Source of the DNA: Bactericera cockerelli
Taxonomy: Eukaryota > Arthropoda > Insecta > Hemiptera > Triozidae
Length of the DNA stretch: 64,000 bases
Assembly (NCBI GenBank): GCA_024516035.1
Contig: CM044963.1
Location: 20,390,703-20,454,702 of the forward strand
Reading direction: 5' to 3'
This document shows positions 12,090 to 21,546 of this stretch, piece after piece. The notes beneath the pieces are model-generated. The model ran no database searches. It had not been told where the DNA came from and saw only the letters and a program-made list of their open reading frames with translations. Made by a program: the position numbers and the translations under genes. How positions within the stretch are numbered: the stretch's first letter is position 1; each line of letters starts with the position of its first letter.

Positions 12090-12560
12090 GGGTTGGGTGG
12101 AAGAGATTTCCATCTTAATATATAAATGTCAAAGTCACTGACCACTGACTGATTCATCGCTCTACAGCCCAAACCGTAAGTCCTAGGAAGCTGAAATTTG
12201 GTAGGTAGCTTTGTCTTATAGTCTAGATGTGCAATAAGACGGGATTTTTCGAAATTCCCACTACAACACCTGCCATTGGCGAAAAAGGATTTTTTGCTTT
12301 CACGGCCATGCCTCGGCCCGCAAAGCGGGCGTCAGCCCTCTAGTAGGTAATAATAATAATTGTTTTTATTCATATTTTCATACTATGTACATCATCTACC
12401 TCCTCTTTAGTACTTTTGTACTTTTCGGTACAAGGATGTGTATATGTGTGTTTATATTTATCTATTTTTTTGTTTTTATTGATTATACATGTAATATTTA
12501 CATTTTTGTCTATTTCTTTGTAATCATTAGCTTTACTGTATTACCTAATAAAAAATAAAC
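12090..12560 (+). repeat. Retroelement 3' tail (family T), split by a Helitron
   Basis: Begins GGTTGGGTGGAAGAGATT, is interrupted at 12113-12343, resumes TAGGTAATAATAATAA and ends at a poly(A)-signal-like TAATAAAAAATAAAC. Other copies of this short 5'-truncated tail lie at 30872-31066, 34650-34830, 43932-44040, 44417-44700 and 62620-62676. Confidence 0.7.
12113..12343 (+). mobile_element. Non-autonomous Helitron, subfamily 1 (copy H2), nested in a T-family tail
   Basis: TCTTAATATATAAATGTC at the left and hairpin GCCCGC-AAA-GCGGGC then CTAG at the right. Removing it joins ..GATTTCCA to TAGGTAATAA, which matches uninterrupted family T copies (GATTGCCATAGGCAATAA). Insertion was therefore exactly between A and T. 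Confidence 0.9.
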
Positions 12561-13014
12561 AAAACAGCTATTTAATTTTATCCTGTCAGGGTCGTGCATA
12601 GGGGTAGAGCAACTAGGGCAATAAACTCTTTTATGAGGCAAGTCCGGCCCCTGATTAGGAGTCCAAGAGGGGACAAATTAGGGATCCGAATAGTATTCGG
12701 TCCAGCTAAAGCTTGCACAACCCTGTATACTGTACAAATATCATGTTTGAATTGTTTGATATTGATCATATCATGTTTGATATTGATAGTATCATATTTG
12801 ATATTGATACACCCATCAAAATACATAAAAGCTAAACGATGAAACGTTTAATAGGAAGAACATATTCTTTCCATTTACATCTAAAATTTAGACATTGTAC
12901 TGTTAACATCGGCCCTTCAATTTAGAGTATTTCATTTTAATAATGAGTGAAAAAGTTAAAGTTATAGGTGTTTCTGTTTATCACTTTCGTAATGTTCTCT
13001 GATAGACTCGTGAT
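12561..13014. other. Gene-free, with a small tandem motif
   Basis: Around 12740-12815 a TATCATGTTTGATATTGATA-like 20-25 bp motif is repeated about three times. Nothing else recognised. Confidence 0.45.
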
Positions 13015-13378
13015 TCAAACACTGGTGATTTCTCGCCAGTGTTGCAGGTCGCAATGTTTCCATCCCTCTCTATCTTGCGCTCTTCTTTTCCAAAGGGAAC
13101 CTATTGATTTAACGATTGGGTCTTTCCACCTGGTGTACGGTCTTCCCCGTTTTCTTTTCTTTACTCTAGGATACCAGTCTGTCGTTCGAATTGTCCATCT
13201 ATTATCTTTCATTCTTGATACATACATGTCCAGCTCATCTTTTCTTTGTTTCATAGATTACGTCCACAGCATCTTTTACTTTGGTTCTCGCTCTTATTTC
13301 TGTGTTCCTTATGTGTTCTAGTCTACTTACCTTGCACATTCTGCGTTCAATTGTCCTCTGCGTTACTCTCAATTACTA
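13015..13378 (-). pseudogene. LINE reverse transcriptase, C-terminal remnant
   Basis: The minus-strand translation gives QRTIERRMCKVSRLEHIRN, then RTKVKDAVDVIYETKKR, a stop, AGHV, and in another frame SRMKDNRWTIRTTDWYPR followed by KRGRPYTRWKD and a WKRRAQDREGWK block. This is the conserved tail downstream of the polymerase in common insect endonuclease/reverse-transcriptase LINEs. At least one stop and one frameshift show it is dead. Confidence 0.8.
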
Positions 13379-13409
13379 AAACTAACGCATCTATTTTCGT
13401 TTATTGAAT

Positions 13410-13612
13410 TTGGGACTTTAGGTTACAAGTCCGCCGCCTTATCGATCAAGCTACGGACGTTGATAGCATATTACATTTCTGTTGTTCACAACCGTGATAT
13501 CAAAATTACTCGAACTCGCTTTACTAAATATTTGGCATACTTGCAACTGGAACCACTGACCTCCAGGTTATAAGTCCGCTGCCTTACCGATTGATCTACT
13601 TGAATAGGTATT
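13410..13612 (-). repeat. tRNA-derived SINE B, two reversed fragments
   Basis: 13410-13460 and 13490-13612 both carry the reversed SINE B signature (GGTTACAAGTCCGCCGCCTT; CTCGCTTTACTAAATA; CCAGGTTATAAGTCCGC). They look like two copies, or one copy interrupted. Confidence 0.6.
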
Positions 13613-14250
13613 TGTAGTCACAAAGCCCATAATAGAAACACCTATCCTAAATACAAAAGCAATTCTAAAGTTCCACTTACTAACCAGGCAGGTAGGGACG
13701 TATTATTACTATTCAAAATGTGTGTACTTATAATTTGTTTTCTAGGTAGGGTGTAAACTTTCAAGGTAGTATTTATCTCGCCATAAACTTTTAGTCCTGA
13801 AACGTCTCATTAAATCTTTCTGTTAACTTTCGTCCTAGCATATCAATTGAGGTCTGGGGTTTCACAGTGATCATTTAGTTCTTGAAATAGGTAGAGCCCT
13901 ACCCAGCAAGGAATTATCTCAGGTGCGGCGGGCGTTCCTTTCAATTTTTCTTGTTCTTTTTTTTTTTTCTTCTTAGTATTTTTAAAACAGTTTCACACAC
14001 CTGTAGACCAGCTCGATAGTTTTCTTTAATTTATTCTGAATTTAAAAATAAGCACACACACGAGCACTCTTGTATAAGACGACCACAAACCATTTCATTC
14101 AGTTGAAAGTATATGTTTAGTATAATTTTTATTGTTTTTTTTTTTTTTTTTTTTCTTAGCATTTTAAAACAGTTTTACACACCTATTTGAAGACCTTTTT
14201 ATTAGTTTATAGATACATAAATAGCTATGTAGGTATAGATAAATATGTAT
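13613..14250. other. Gene-free
   Basis: No gene. It holds T-rich runs near 13957-13972 and 14136-14155, the flank of the foldback that follows. Confidence 0.4.
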
Positions 14251-15134
14251 ACAGGGTGAGCATAAAGTCTCACCCCACCCCCCGTATCTCGAGAATGGCT
14301 GAAAATACAAGAAAACGCAAAAATCCGTATTCCTTAATTTTTGGGGGGATTAATTTTCAGACAAAATTTTTTTTCCTACACGGCCCCAGTCAGGCTGAGC
14401 ATGGACCAACTTTAAAATCTTAAATAGAATGGTATGTTTTTTGGCATATTGTTTTAAAGGTCCCATAGAGAGAAGTTCATTACAACAAATTTCAGTGAGC
14501 TACGACTTACCGTTCTCGAGATACAGGGTCGAACGTCCTGCGTAATATCCATATATTTTGACCTATAACTCGTTAACCGTAAATTATAGAAAAATAAAAT
14601 GTGTTGATAATAACTCCTTATGACAAGCCCTGTCGAAAAAGGTATGACTCGACATACTCTGTTGATATTAGTTTCTGGTCGGTTTCGTCAGCCAGCCGGA
14701 CGAACAGTCCGAAAAAATTTAACGAAAAAACAAATCAAATTTTAAATTGTTCGAAAGTCCTTGCCATAAGGAGTTATTATCAACAAATTTCATTTTTCTG
14801 GAATTTACGGTCAACGAGTTATAGGTCGAAATATATGGATATTACGTAGGACGTCCGACCCTGTATCTCAAGAACGGTAAGTCGTAGCTCACTGAAATTT
14901 GTTGTAATGAAATTCTTTCTATGAGACCTTTAAAACAATATACCACAAGACATACTATTCTATTTAAGATTTTAAAGTTGGTCCATGCCCAGCCTGACGG
15001 GGGCCCTGTAGGCAAATTTTTTTTGTCTGAAAATCAATCCCCAAAAATGAAGGAATACGGGTTTTTGTGTCTTCTTGTATTTTCAGCCATTCTCGAGATA
15101 CGGGGGGTGGGGTGAGACTTTATGCTCACCCTGT
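14251..15134. mobile_element. Long foldback element 1
   Basis: Left end ACAGGGTGAGCATAAAGTCT is the reverse complement of the right end. The arms, about 14251-14622 and 14766-15134, are inverted copies along their length and enclose a unique spacer of about 143 bp. No transposase is encoded. A TA-rich target (TAT/ATAT) flanks it. A transcript through it would fold into a dsRNA hairpin of about 370 bp. Confidence 0.85.
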
Positions 15135-15138
15135 ATAT

Positions 15139-16914
15139 ACAGTATGTTTCAGAAAAGGTGGCCACCCCCTTGTAACTTTTGAACGCGACGGAATTTTTCA
15201 ATTCTGTAGAGTCCTAAGTAAAGGAAGTGCCCTATGGCCCATCCTGTGGTCATATTTTTTTTTGGCCCCGGTCGGCCCTTCCGGCTTTTAGGCCATATTT
15301 TTTCATTTTTCTCGAGAATTTTAAATAGGATGCTATATTTTTTATTCCTGTTAATTAAAGTCCAAGTTAGGCTGAGTATAATGAGCTTTTAAATTTTTCA
15401 AAAACCTTATCAGGGGCGGAGTTAGTAGGGTGCAAGTTTCAAAACTGTTACACGCTGTATTTCAGCGTTAGTTAGATTTTTTAGTACTTTTTTTATTTTC
15501 ATAGGTTCAAAATATTGTTTTACACCATATGAAATCAAAAAAATATTCTTGTTTACTTCTAATCAGAGTCATAGTAAGCTTTTTGTAAAAGTACTTTTTT
15601 TCTCACGTCAATTTTTCCGTAAATTAATGGTGTTCTCGAAATTGGCATTTTTAGAGGTAAAAGTCTGCAGTGACATATGTTTTTTATGCTTGAAATCAAA
15701 AGAAAACTTAACGGAAAAGCGATTAAGATCATAAAAAAGCCATTTAACCTGCTTGTTTTTTCACGACAGTGTCCGGTAAAGTGGGTGAATTTCGTATTGG
15801 ATTTTTTTTTTTTTTTTTTTTTTTTGAGGAAACACAATTGGCATAGAAAATAAATAATATCTAATAAGGGAATAATACTTCAATAAACATAACTAAATGC
15901 GAAATTAAATGAAAATTATTTCTTCTAAATCAGTGCCGGATATTGTTTTTTTCTCTCTCTCTTCTTTTCACTTTTCAAAGTTCAAGTTGTATCAAAAATA
16001 ATTATCGGATAATGCTGCTTCTAAAGTCGGGCCCTCTTGATACAATTTTAGTTGGTAAGTTGGTAAAATCTGTAGAAAAACACATTGTCAATCATTCTGG
16101 AGTCAGTGATTGTCAATCATTCTGAAAAGTGAAAAGAAGAGAGAGAGAGAAAAAAAAAAATAATATCCGGCACTGATTTAGAGAAAATAATCTTTATTTA
16201 ATTTCGCATTTAGTTATGATTGTGTTTCCTCAAAAAAAAAAAAAAAAAATCCAATACGAAATTCACCCACTTTACCGGACACTGTCGTGAAAAAACTAGC
16301 AGGTTAAATGGCTTTTTTTATGATCTTAATCGCTTCTCCGTTAAGTTTTCTTTCGATTTCAAGCATAAAAAACATATGTCACTGCAGACTTTCACCTCTA
16401 AAAATGCCAATTTCGAGAACACCATTAATTTACGGAAAAATTGACGTGATGTAAAAAGTACTTTTACAAAAACCTTACTATGACCCTGATTAGAAGTAAA
16501 CAAGAATATTTTTTTGATTTCATATGGTGTAAAACAATATTTTGAACCTATGAAAATAAAAAAAGTACTAAAAAATCTAACGAACGCTGAAATACAGCGT
16601 GTAACAGTTTTGAAACTTGCACCCTACTAGCTCCGCTCCTGATAAGGTTTTTGAAAATTTTAAAAGCTCATTTTACTCAGCCTAACTTGGACTTTAATTA
16701 ACAGGAATAAAAAATATAGCATTCCATTTAAAATTCTCGAGAAAAATGAAAAAATATGGCCTAAAAGCTGGAAGGGCCGACCGGGGCCAAAAAAAAAATA
16801 TGACCACAGGATGGGCCATAGGGCACTTCCTATACTTAGGACTTTACAGAATTGAAAAATTCCGTCGCGTTCAAAAGTTACGAGGGGGTGGCCACCTTTT
16901 CTGAAACATACTGT
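15139..16914. mobile_element. Long foldback element 2
   Basis: Left end ACAGTATGTTTCAGAAAAGG is mirrored at 16895-16914. Arms are about 15139-15977 and 16124-16914 with a spacer of about 146 bp. The left arm carries about 50 extra bases near 15842-15893. The arms encode nothing convincing. It starts only 4 bp after foldback 1. Confidence 0.88.
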
Positions 16915-17039
16915 ATAATAAGCAATACCTGTGTAAACTTCTTGGTTGAATTTCTTCTTTGTACGTAAAAGGTACGTTCAAAATAAATTTCGTCTTCATT
17001 TCTAGTCAGTACCAATGATAGGTGTCTTTAGTTTCCTTT

Positions 17040-17220
17040 GTGATTTGCAGAAATTTATGCAGACATTCAACACTTGCGAATTTAGGGGTGTGGCCTCTTT
17101 TTCAAGACTTTGTCAGGTCTGAATTTAGGGGAGCAGCCTCTATTTCAAGACTTTGTTAGGTTCGAATTTAGGGAAGCGGCCTCTATTTTATGACTTTGTC
17201 AGGTCCGAGTTTAAGGGAGT
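17040..17220. repeat. Short minisatellite, about 57 bp x 3
   Basis: Three imperfect units, each with GAATTTAGGG, then GGCCTCTATTTCAAGACTTT and GTCAGGTC. No coding potential. Confidence 0.65.
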
Positions 17221-17269
17221 ATAACCGGATTGCGAGGTCGGATCTCAAAGTACTCTTGCTTTGCTGTGA

Positions 17270-17375
17270 ATGGTGGAAACTGTGCAGCTCTACTAAAGAC
17301 GCTTGAGGCTTTTGTTGTAGCTTACCCATCCCGTAGTATGCCTTTCCTCGGATGGGCGAGAAGTGTACATAATAT
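17270..17375 (-). repeat. SINE S1 fragment, reversed
   Basis: Shows CATCCCGTAGTATGCCTTTC and GGATGGGCGAGAAGTG, the S1 middle block. Confidence 0.6.
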
Positions 17376-18155
17376 GTTGGATATCGAACTAGTTCGATAA
17401 ATACCAACTTGAATATCTCGTCGGTAACGCACTTAGAGTAGCTTAAATTATTGTTTTATATTACTTATATACTTCTTGCTTATACCTAAGAAGTACTAAG
17501 TAAGTACCTTAGTCCTTAGTACAAAATGCTAAAGATCCGCCATATAATTATTTAGGTCTTTCTTTCTCTATTTAATCATGTTATACCTACCTACAAATTT
17601 TACTATAACACACCAATTATTTTCAAGGCTTCTAATAGTCAGAAGTAAATGAGCATGTTATGCAAAGATATCCACAAGTAAGTAATTCCGATTGTACATA
17701 ATACCTATGTACCTACTCACTTGTTGAATATGAAATTCAGTTTTGCGAAATCGCCGGTTTGATATCACCGGCTTTAGATTGTCAGTGTTTTTTTTTTTTT
17801 TTTTTTTTCTTCTTCTTCTTCTTCTGTTTCTTAACAGTGTACGAAAGGAGCTATTTCTAAATATTATATAAAATATTACTATATCGGTAAGTAATCATCC
17901 ATAGTCGATTTTTTTTTTTTTTTTTTGAATATCACATTTATAATTTTTTTAGTAACTTGGCCTTCTATGTTTATTTTTTCAATTTTTAACAATTTTCAAA
18001 TATTAACATTCCCGCCCCATTCCATAGTCAACTATTTTAATCAAAATTCATCCATACCTACCTACATCGTTTACATTCTTGACTAGATGCTCTTGAATTT
18101 TCTCAAAGTCATTTTTGTTTATAAACATTTCTTGAATGATGGTGTCAATATTTTT
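17376..18155. other. Gene-free
   Basis: Only T-rich runs (17788-17825, 17910-17926) and AT-rich sequence. Confidence 0.45.
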
Positions 18156-18157
18156 AT

Positions 18158-18295
18158 GTTTTACACAGGCGGCGGACTTGTGACCTGGAAGTCGGTGGTT
18201 CAAGTCCCGGTTTGATTTAGTAAAGCCAGTTTGAGTAGTTGTGATATCACGAAAGTGATTAACACAAATATTATGATAACTTAAACTTAACTTTG
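18158..18295 (+). repeat. tRNA-derived SINE B
   Basis: tRNA-like head with GGCGGCGGACTTGTGACC, B box GTGGTTCAAGTCCCGG, then the family body AGTTTGAGTAGTTGTGATAT and CACGAAAGTGATTAACACAA. Other plus-strand copies: 52385-52510, 59305-59435. Confidence 0.75.
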
Positions 18296-18404
18296 TTGTA
18301 AAACTAGACTTCCTATTTGCTTTTTGCGAAGAAATAAATTGTTGTTTAGATTGGTGTTGAACCCTACTAGAGATCACAGAGACCTTACCGTCCTATCGTC
18401 CGCC

Positions 18405-18565
18405 AACCTTGAAGACACCAGTTCTTTTTCTATCATAGAAGTTAAGCAAGATCAAGCGAGTTAGGACTTCAATGGGTGACCATTTAAATTCGCAACCTCG
18501 TGATTTGGCTATTTCCGGCCGCTCATAGGCTGGGTGAGTATTATTGAAACCTTGTGGAAACTCTC
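18405..18565 (+). repeat. 5S-derived SINE, diverged
   Basis: Retains AGAAGTTAAGCAAGATC and AATGGGTGACCATTTAAATT, then CATAGGCTGGGTGAG. Confidence 0.7.
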
Positions 18566-19039
18566 AAAGGGGCGTTCATAAAAAAAAGGTTGGAAACCCA
18601 TGATTTAGCGTACCTTGCTTGCGAGATCTTATCGAATGAAGGCTCAAAACCCTGTCGCGTATTGATATGCAGTAGAAAACCAAATACAAAACTGAAAAGA
18701 CTTACAATACTTATATCTTAGTTGCGATCTGTAATCTTAATTTTTGTGCATACAGCTAATATCACTTATGTACACAGTTAATCTCACAGGTATATAAGAT
18801 TAAAGCCCTAGTGCATAGTTAAACGCTAATCGTAGTGTAAACTAGAGGTCCTTTAAGCCTAATGGAGAAATTAACTGATTATTTCAATGCATATAGTGCT
18901 AATCGAGTAATTAGAGTTTTAAAATCAAGTACTTGTTTCTCACTGGTTAAATGTTCCTTCCTTTTTATATTACAAGCTCTCTGATTGGTTAATTCAAAAA
19001 GGGACACACATGTGATATGACCATACAGTTGAGAGCAAC

Positions 19040-19073
<34 letters not shown>

Positions 19074-19438
19074 ACACAAAGAAGATGGCTGCAAACGAGA
19101 TTCTAGAATCTACTGTTTGAATTTTAATTTTGGACTTTAATGTTCATCCGACCAACATAAGAGCACCAATTAAAATTGTTTCAACTATGCAAATTTAACG
19201 CTTGAGTAGTTCAATCGGTGAATCAATATTTGTGAGACCATTACGTCTGACCATGCACTAGGGCCTAAGCTATCTTGGCAGTATACCATTCCGTCTGGGG
19301 GTCAGTAATCAGTTTACTGCTGACACGTGCTCTGTCATGTGCTGAATTTTTAGCTAGTTTATTTATTTCTTAAAAGAGAGAAGTTTTTGATACTGTTGCT
19401 GTAGAACTTCTCACAATTGTATAGTTTTAAATATTATC
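18566..19438. other. Gene-free
   Basis: A-run at 19044-19070 and a possible piece of the CTCTCTGATTGGTTA palindromic repeat near 18970-18990. No exon seen. Confidence 0.4.
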
Positions 19439-19439
19439 A

Positions 19440-19700
19440 GCCAGCGTCGATGGCATGTTGAATACACCGGTTCCCTTCAGAACACCGAAGTTAAGCGACA
19501 TCCAGCGAGGTTAAGACTTGGATGGGTGACCATTCAAATTCTAATTCTCGTGACGCTGGCTTTTCCCGGCCCCACTCAGGCTGGGTGAGGTCAATGTGAG
19601 TAGCAGGTTTGTGAGTTTCCTGCGAATGGAGGGTAAAACCCCCGTCGTGATATGACCATGGCAGTTGAAAGCGACGTTAAACCCCACTTAAAAAAAAAAA
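19440..19700 (+). repeat. 5S-rRNA-derived SINE, complete with target duplication
   Basis: Best copy. The 5S-like head spans about 19440-19540 (GCCAGCGTCGATGGCATGTT, ACACCGAAGTTAAGCGAC, then GGATGGGTGACCA). A body with CACTCAGGCTGGGTGAGG follows, and the end is AAAGCGACGTTAAACC plus A-tail. It is flanked by TAAATATTATC at 19428-19438 and 19701-19711, an 11-bp target-site duplication typical of LINE-driven insertion. Such SINE3-type elements use the 5S internal type 1 polymerase III promoter. Confidence 0.9.
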
Positions 19701-19864
19701 TAAATATTATCAATACATTTCGTACAGCGAGCTACAAGATGTTATTCAATATTACTGTCATCTAAATAACAAGTGTTTTTATTTATAAATAGTTTAATTA
19801 AATAATTATATTGGTGACGCCGCGCCGGCGTGATTTTATGTTACACTAGTTATAATACTGACCT

Positions 19865-20110
19865 CAGTAGCTTTATCGAGAACGCGGCTGACTTGTAATT
19901 TGGAGGTCAGTGGTTCAAGTCTCAAGCTTCAGTGGAAGGTAACCATTCAGGACTAGGTTATTGCTTAATGCTTTTTCTACCACCTTAGTCCTCAAGAGTC
20001 TTATTATGATGTGGTCACAATCTCAAATATGTGTTGAAAAATGAATGCATTGAGTGCAGTTCGAATCAACGGATCCCTATATGGTACCTGGATAAGAGAG
20101 TACCAATGCA
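19865..20110 (+). repeat. SINE B head fragment followed by SINE C
   Basis: 19865-19925 resembles the SINE B tRNA-like head. 19935-20110 matches the SINE C pattern seen at 24605-24790 (AGTGGAAGGTAACCA, GTGGTCACAATCTCAAAT, CAACGGATCCCT). Confidence 0.55.
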
Positions 20111-20321
20111 AAGCTATAACAATACATAAAAAGATAGTTAATCATCTAGGTTCTTATTAACTATTGAGTATTAACTGTTAATAAAATTAAAATCAATTGA
20201 CCATAATAATTATCTACCTATTATTATTTGACCTGGTTGTAGAATTTTCAGTGAAACCCTTACAATAATACCTACTATCGTAAATTGTAACACTATTAGA
20301 TCTATTATGACCATTTGATTT

Positions 20322-20440
20322 TATTTAACACCCTGATTTGAGAAAGTCAGGACGGGGTTTTACCCTTTTTTGCTGAGAATCGTTCCAGCTACGCCCATCA
20401 ACCTCACCCAGCCTGGATTGAGCCGGAAATGCCAACCTCA
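20322..20440 (-). repeat. 5S-derived SINE, 3' part, reversed
   Basis: CCTCACCCAGCCTGGATTGA and the GACGGGGTTTTACCC block of the family in reverse. Confidence 0.65.
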
Positions 20441-21110
20441 TGCACGCGTTCAAGGGGAACAGAATTTCCTAACATAAAACTGCCCCAAACCGTGAATCAA
20501 ACTCAGGATCTCTGGCATGGAGGCTGGCATCTTGTTAAAAAGTAATACCAGCCGGTGCAAGCCGAGTTTGATCAAGATAATGAGTTCTAGAAGAGAGCCA
20601 AAATTTCATAATTATAATATTAATTGGTGCGAATATTTATCGATTTACTTTTTTATTCAAGGATGGATTTCAAATGACACCTATTCCATTTTTATTTTAA
20701 TTTCCCCAAGTACCTAGTGTTTATTCATACTCTCCATTAGCTGATAAATAGTAAAGAAAAGTTGAAGTGCTTTAAATTTTATCTTTAAATATTTTCAATT
20801 TTTATCTTTAATAGTCTGTATTTTTATCTCTGGATATTTTCAAATAAGATACCTATATTTTTACAATTTCTCACTTCTAAACATATTTAAACACTTTTAG
20901 TAAAAAAAGTGTACTTAGTTTTTCTTTTTTGTCTTTTTTAATTGGTTTCTTATTTGCTCATGATTTATATTATTATTGTCATTTTTATTTTCGAATGTAG
21001 AAAGTATTGTATTCTGTCATTTTTTTAAATTATTTTATTAACAATCGTATCTTTTTATCAATCTTAAGAAAATGTATTTTATGAGTGAACAGACAAGATT
21101 TTCATTTAAT
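20441..21110. other. Gene-free flank of the CHK gene
   Basis: AT-rich. No exon, promoter element or repeat that I can support. Confidence 0.4.
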
Positions 21111-21111
21111 T

Positions 21112-21340
21112 AATGTTCTAGAAAAACTCAATTTCCTTAAATTATTATTCCAGGAAAACTCATCCATTTGAAATTATTATTCTAGGAGAACTCATTAATT
21201 TAAAATTATTATTTTAGGAAAATTCATTATTTTTAATTGTTATATAATTCTGGGAAAACTCTTTCATTAGAAATACTTATTTTATAGAAACTCATTATTG
21301 TGAAATCCTTATTCTAAGAAAACGCATTCATTTAACAAGA
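21112..21340. repeat. Upstream minisatellite, about 33 bp x 7
   Basis: Imperfect units of the type ATTCTAGGAAAACTCATT followed by an AAATTATT block, ending about 40 bp before the CHK start codon. It therefore lies in the 5' untranslated region or promoter. Confidence 0.7.
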
Positions 21341-21378
21341 TCGAACATTTGAATTTTCGTTAATTTCGAGCCCCAACA

Positions 21379-21546
21379 ATGGAAGCGGTCGCCGATCGCC
21401 TGAGTGAGATCTGCAAGGAGCTGGTGGAGATTGACGGCAAATTGGGAGCCGGCAAGAAGTTCGTCAAATTCGAGATCGATGCTGACAAGTCCGGCAAAGA
21501 CCAGTTTGCCGCGGCGGCAATTTTCGGCAACATATTCACGGAGGAG
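21379..21546 (+). CDS. CHK gene exon 1
   Basis: 56 complete codons from the first ATG, ending ..FGNIFTEE before donor GTGAGT. The DKSGKDQFAAAAIFGNIF stretch aligns with GEEQFQSVAIFGTII of the 433-residue paralogue, which supports the start. Confidence 0.88.

Noticed and set aside
15559..15837. Matching frames in the arms of foldback 2 (also 16220-16444, 16318-16503)
   Set aside because: Mirror images of each other created by the inverted repeat. They include homopolymer-coded Lys runs.
19440..19560. Functional 5S rRNA gene
   Set aside because: Only the first part resembles 5S. The 3' half is replaced by SINE body, and the copy has an A-tail with target duplications.
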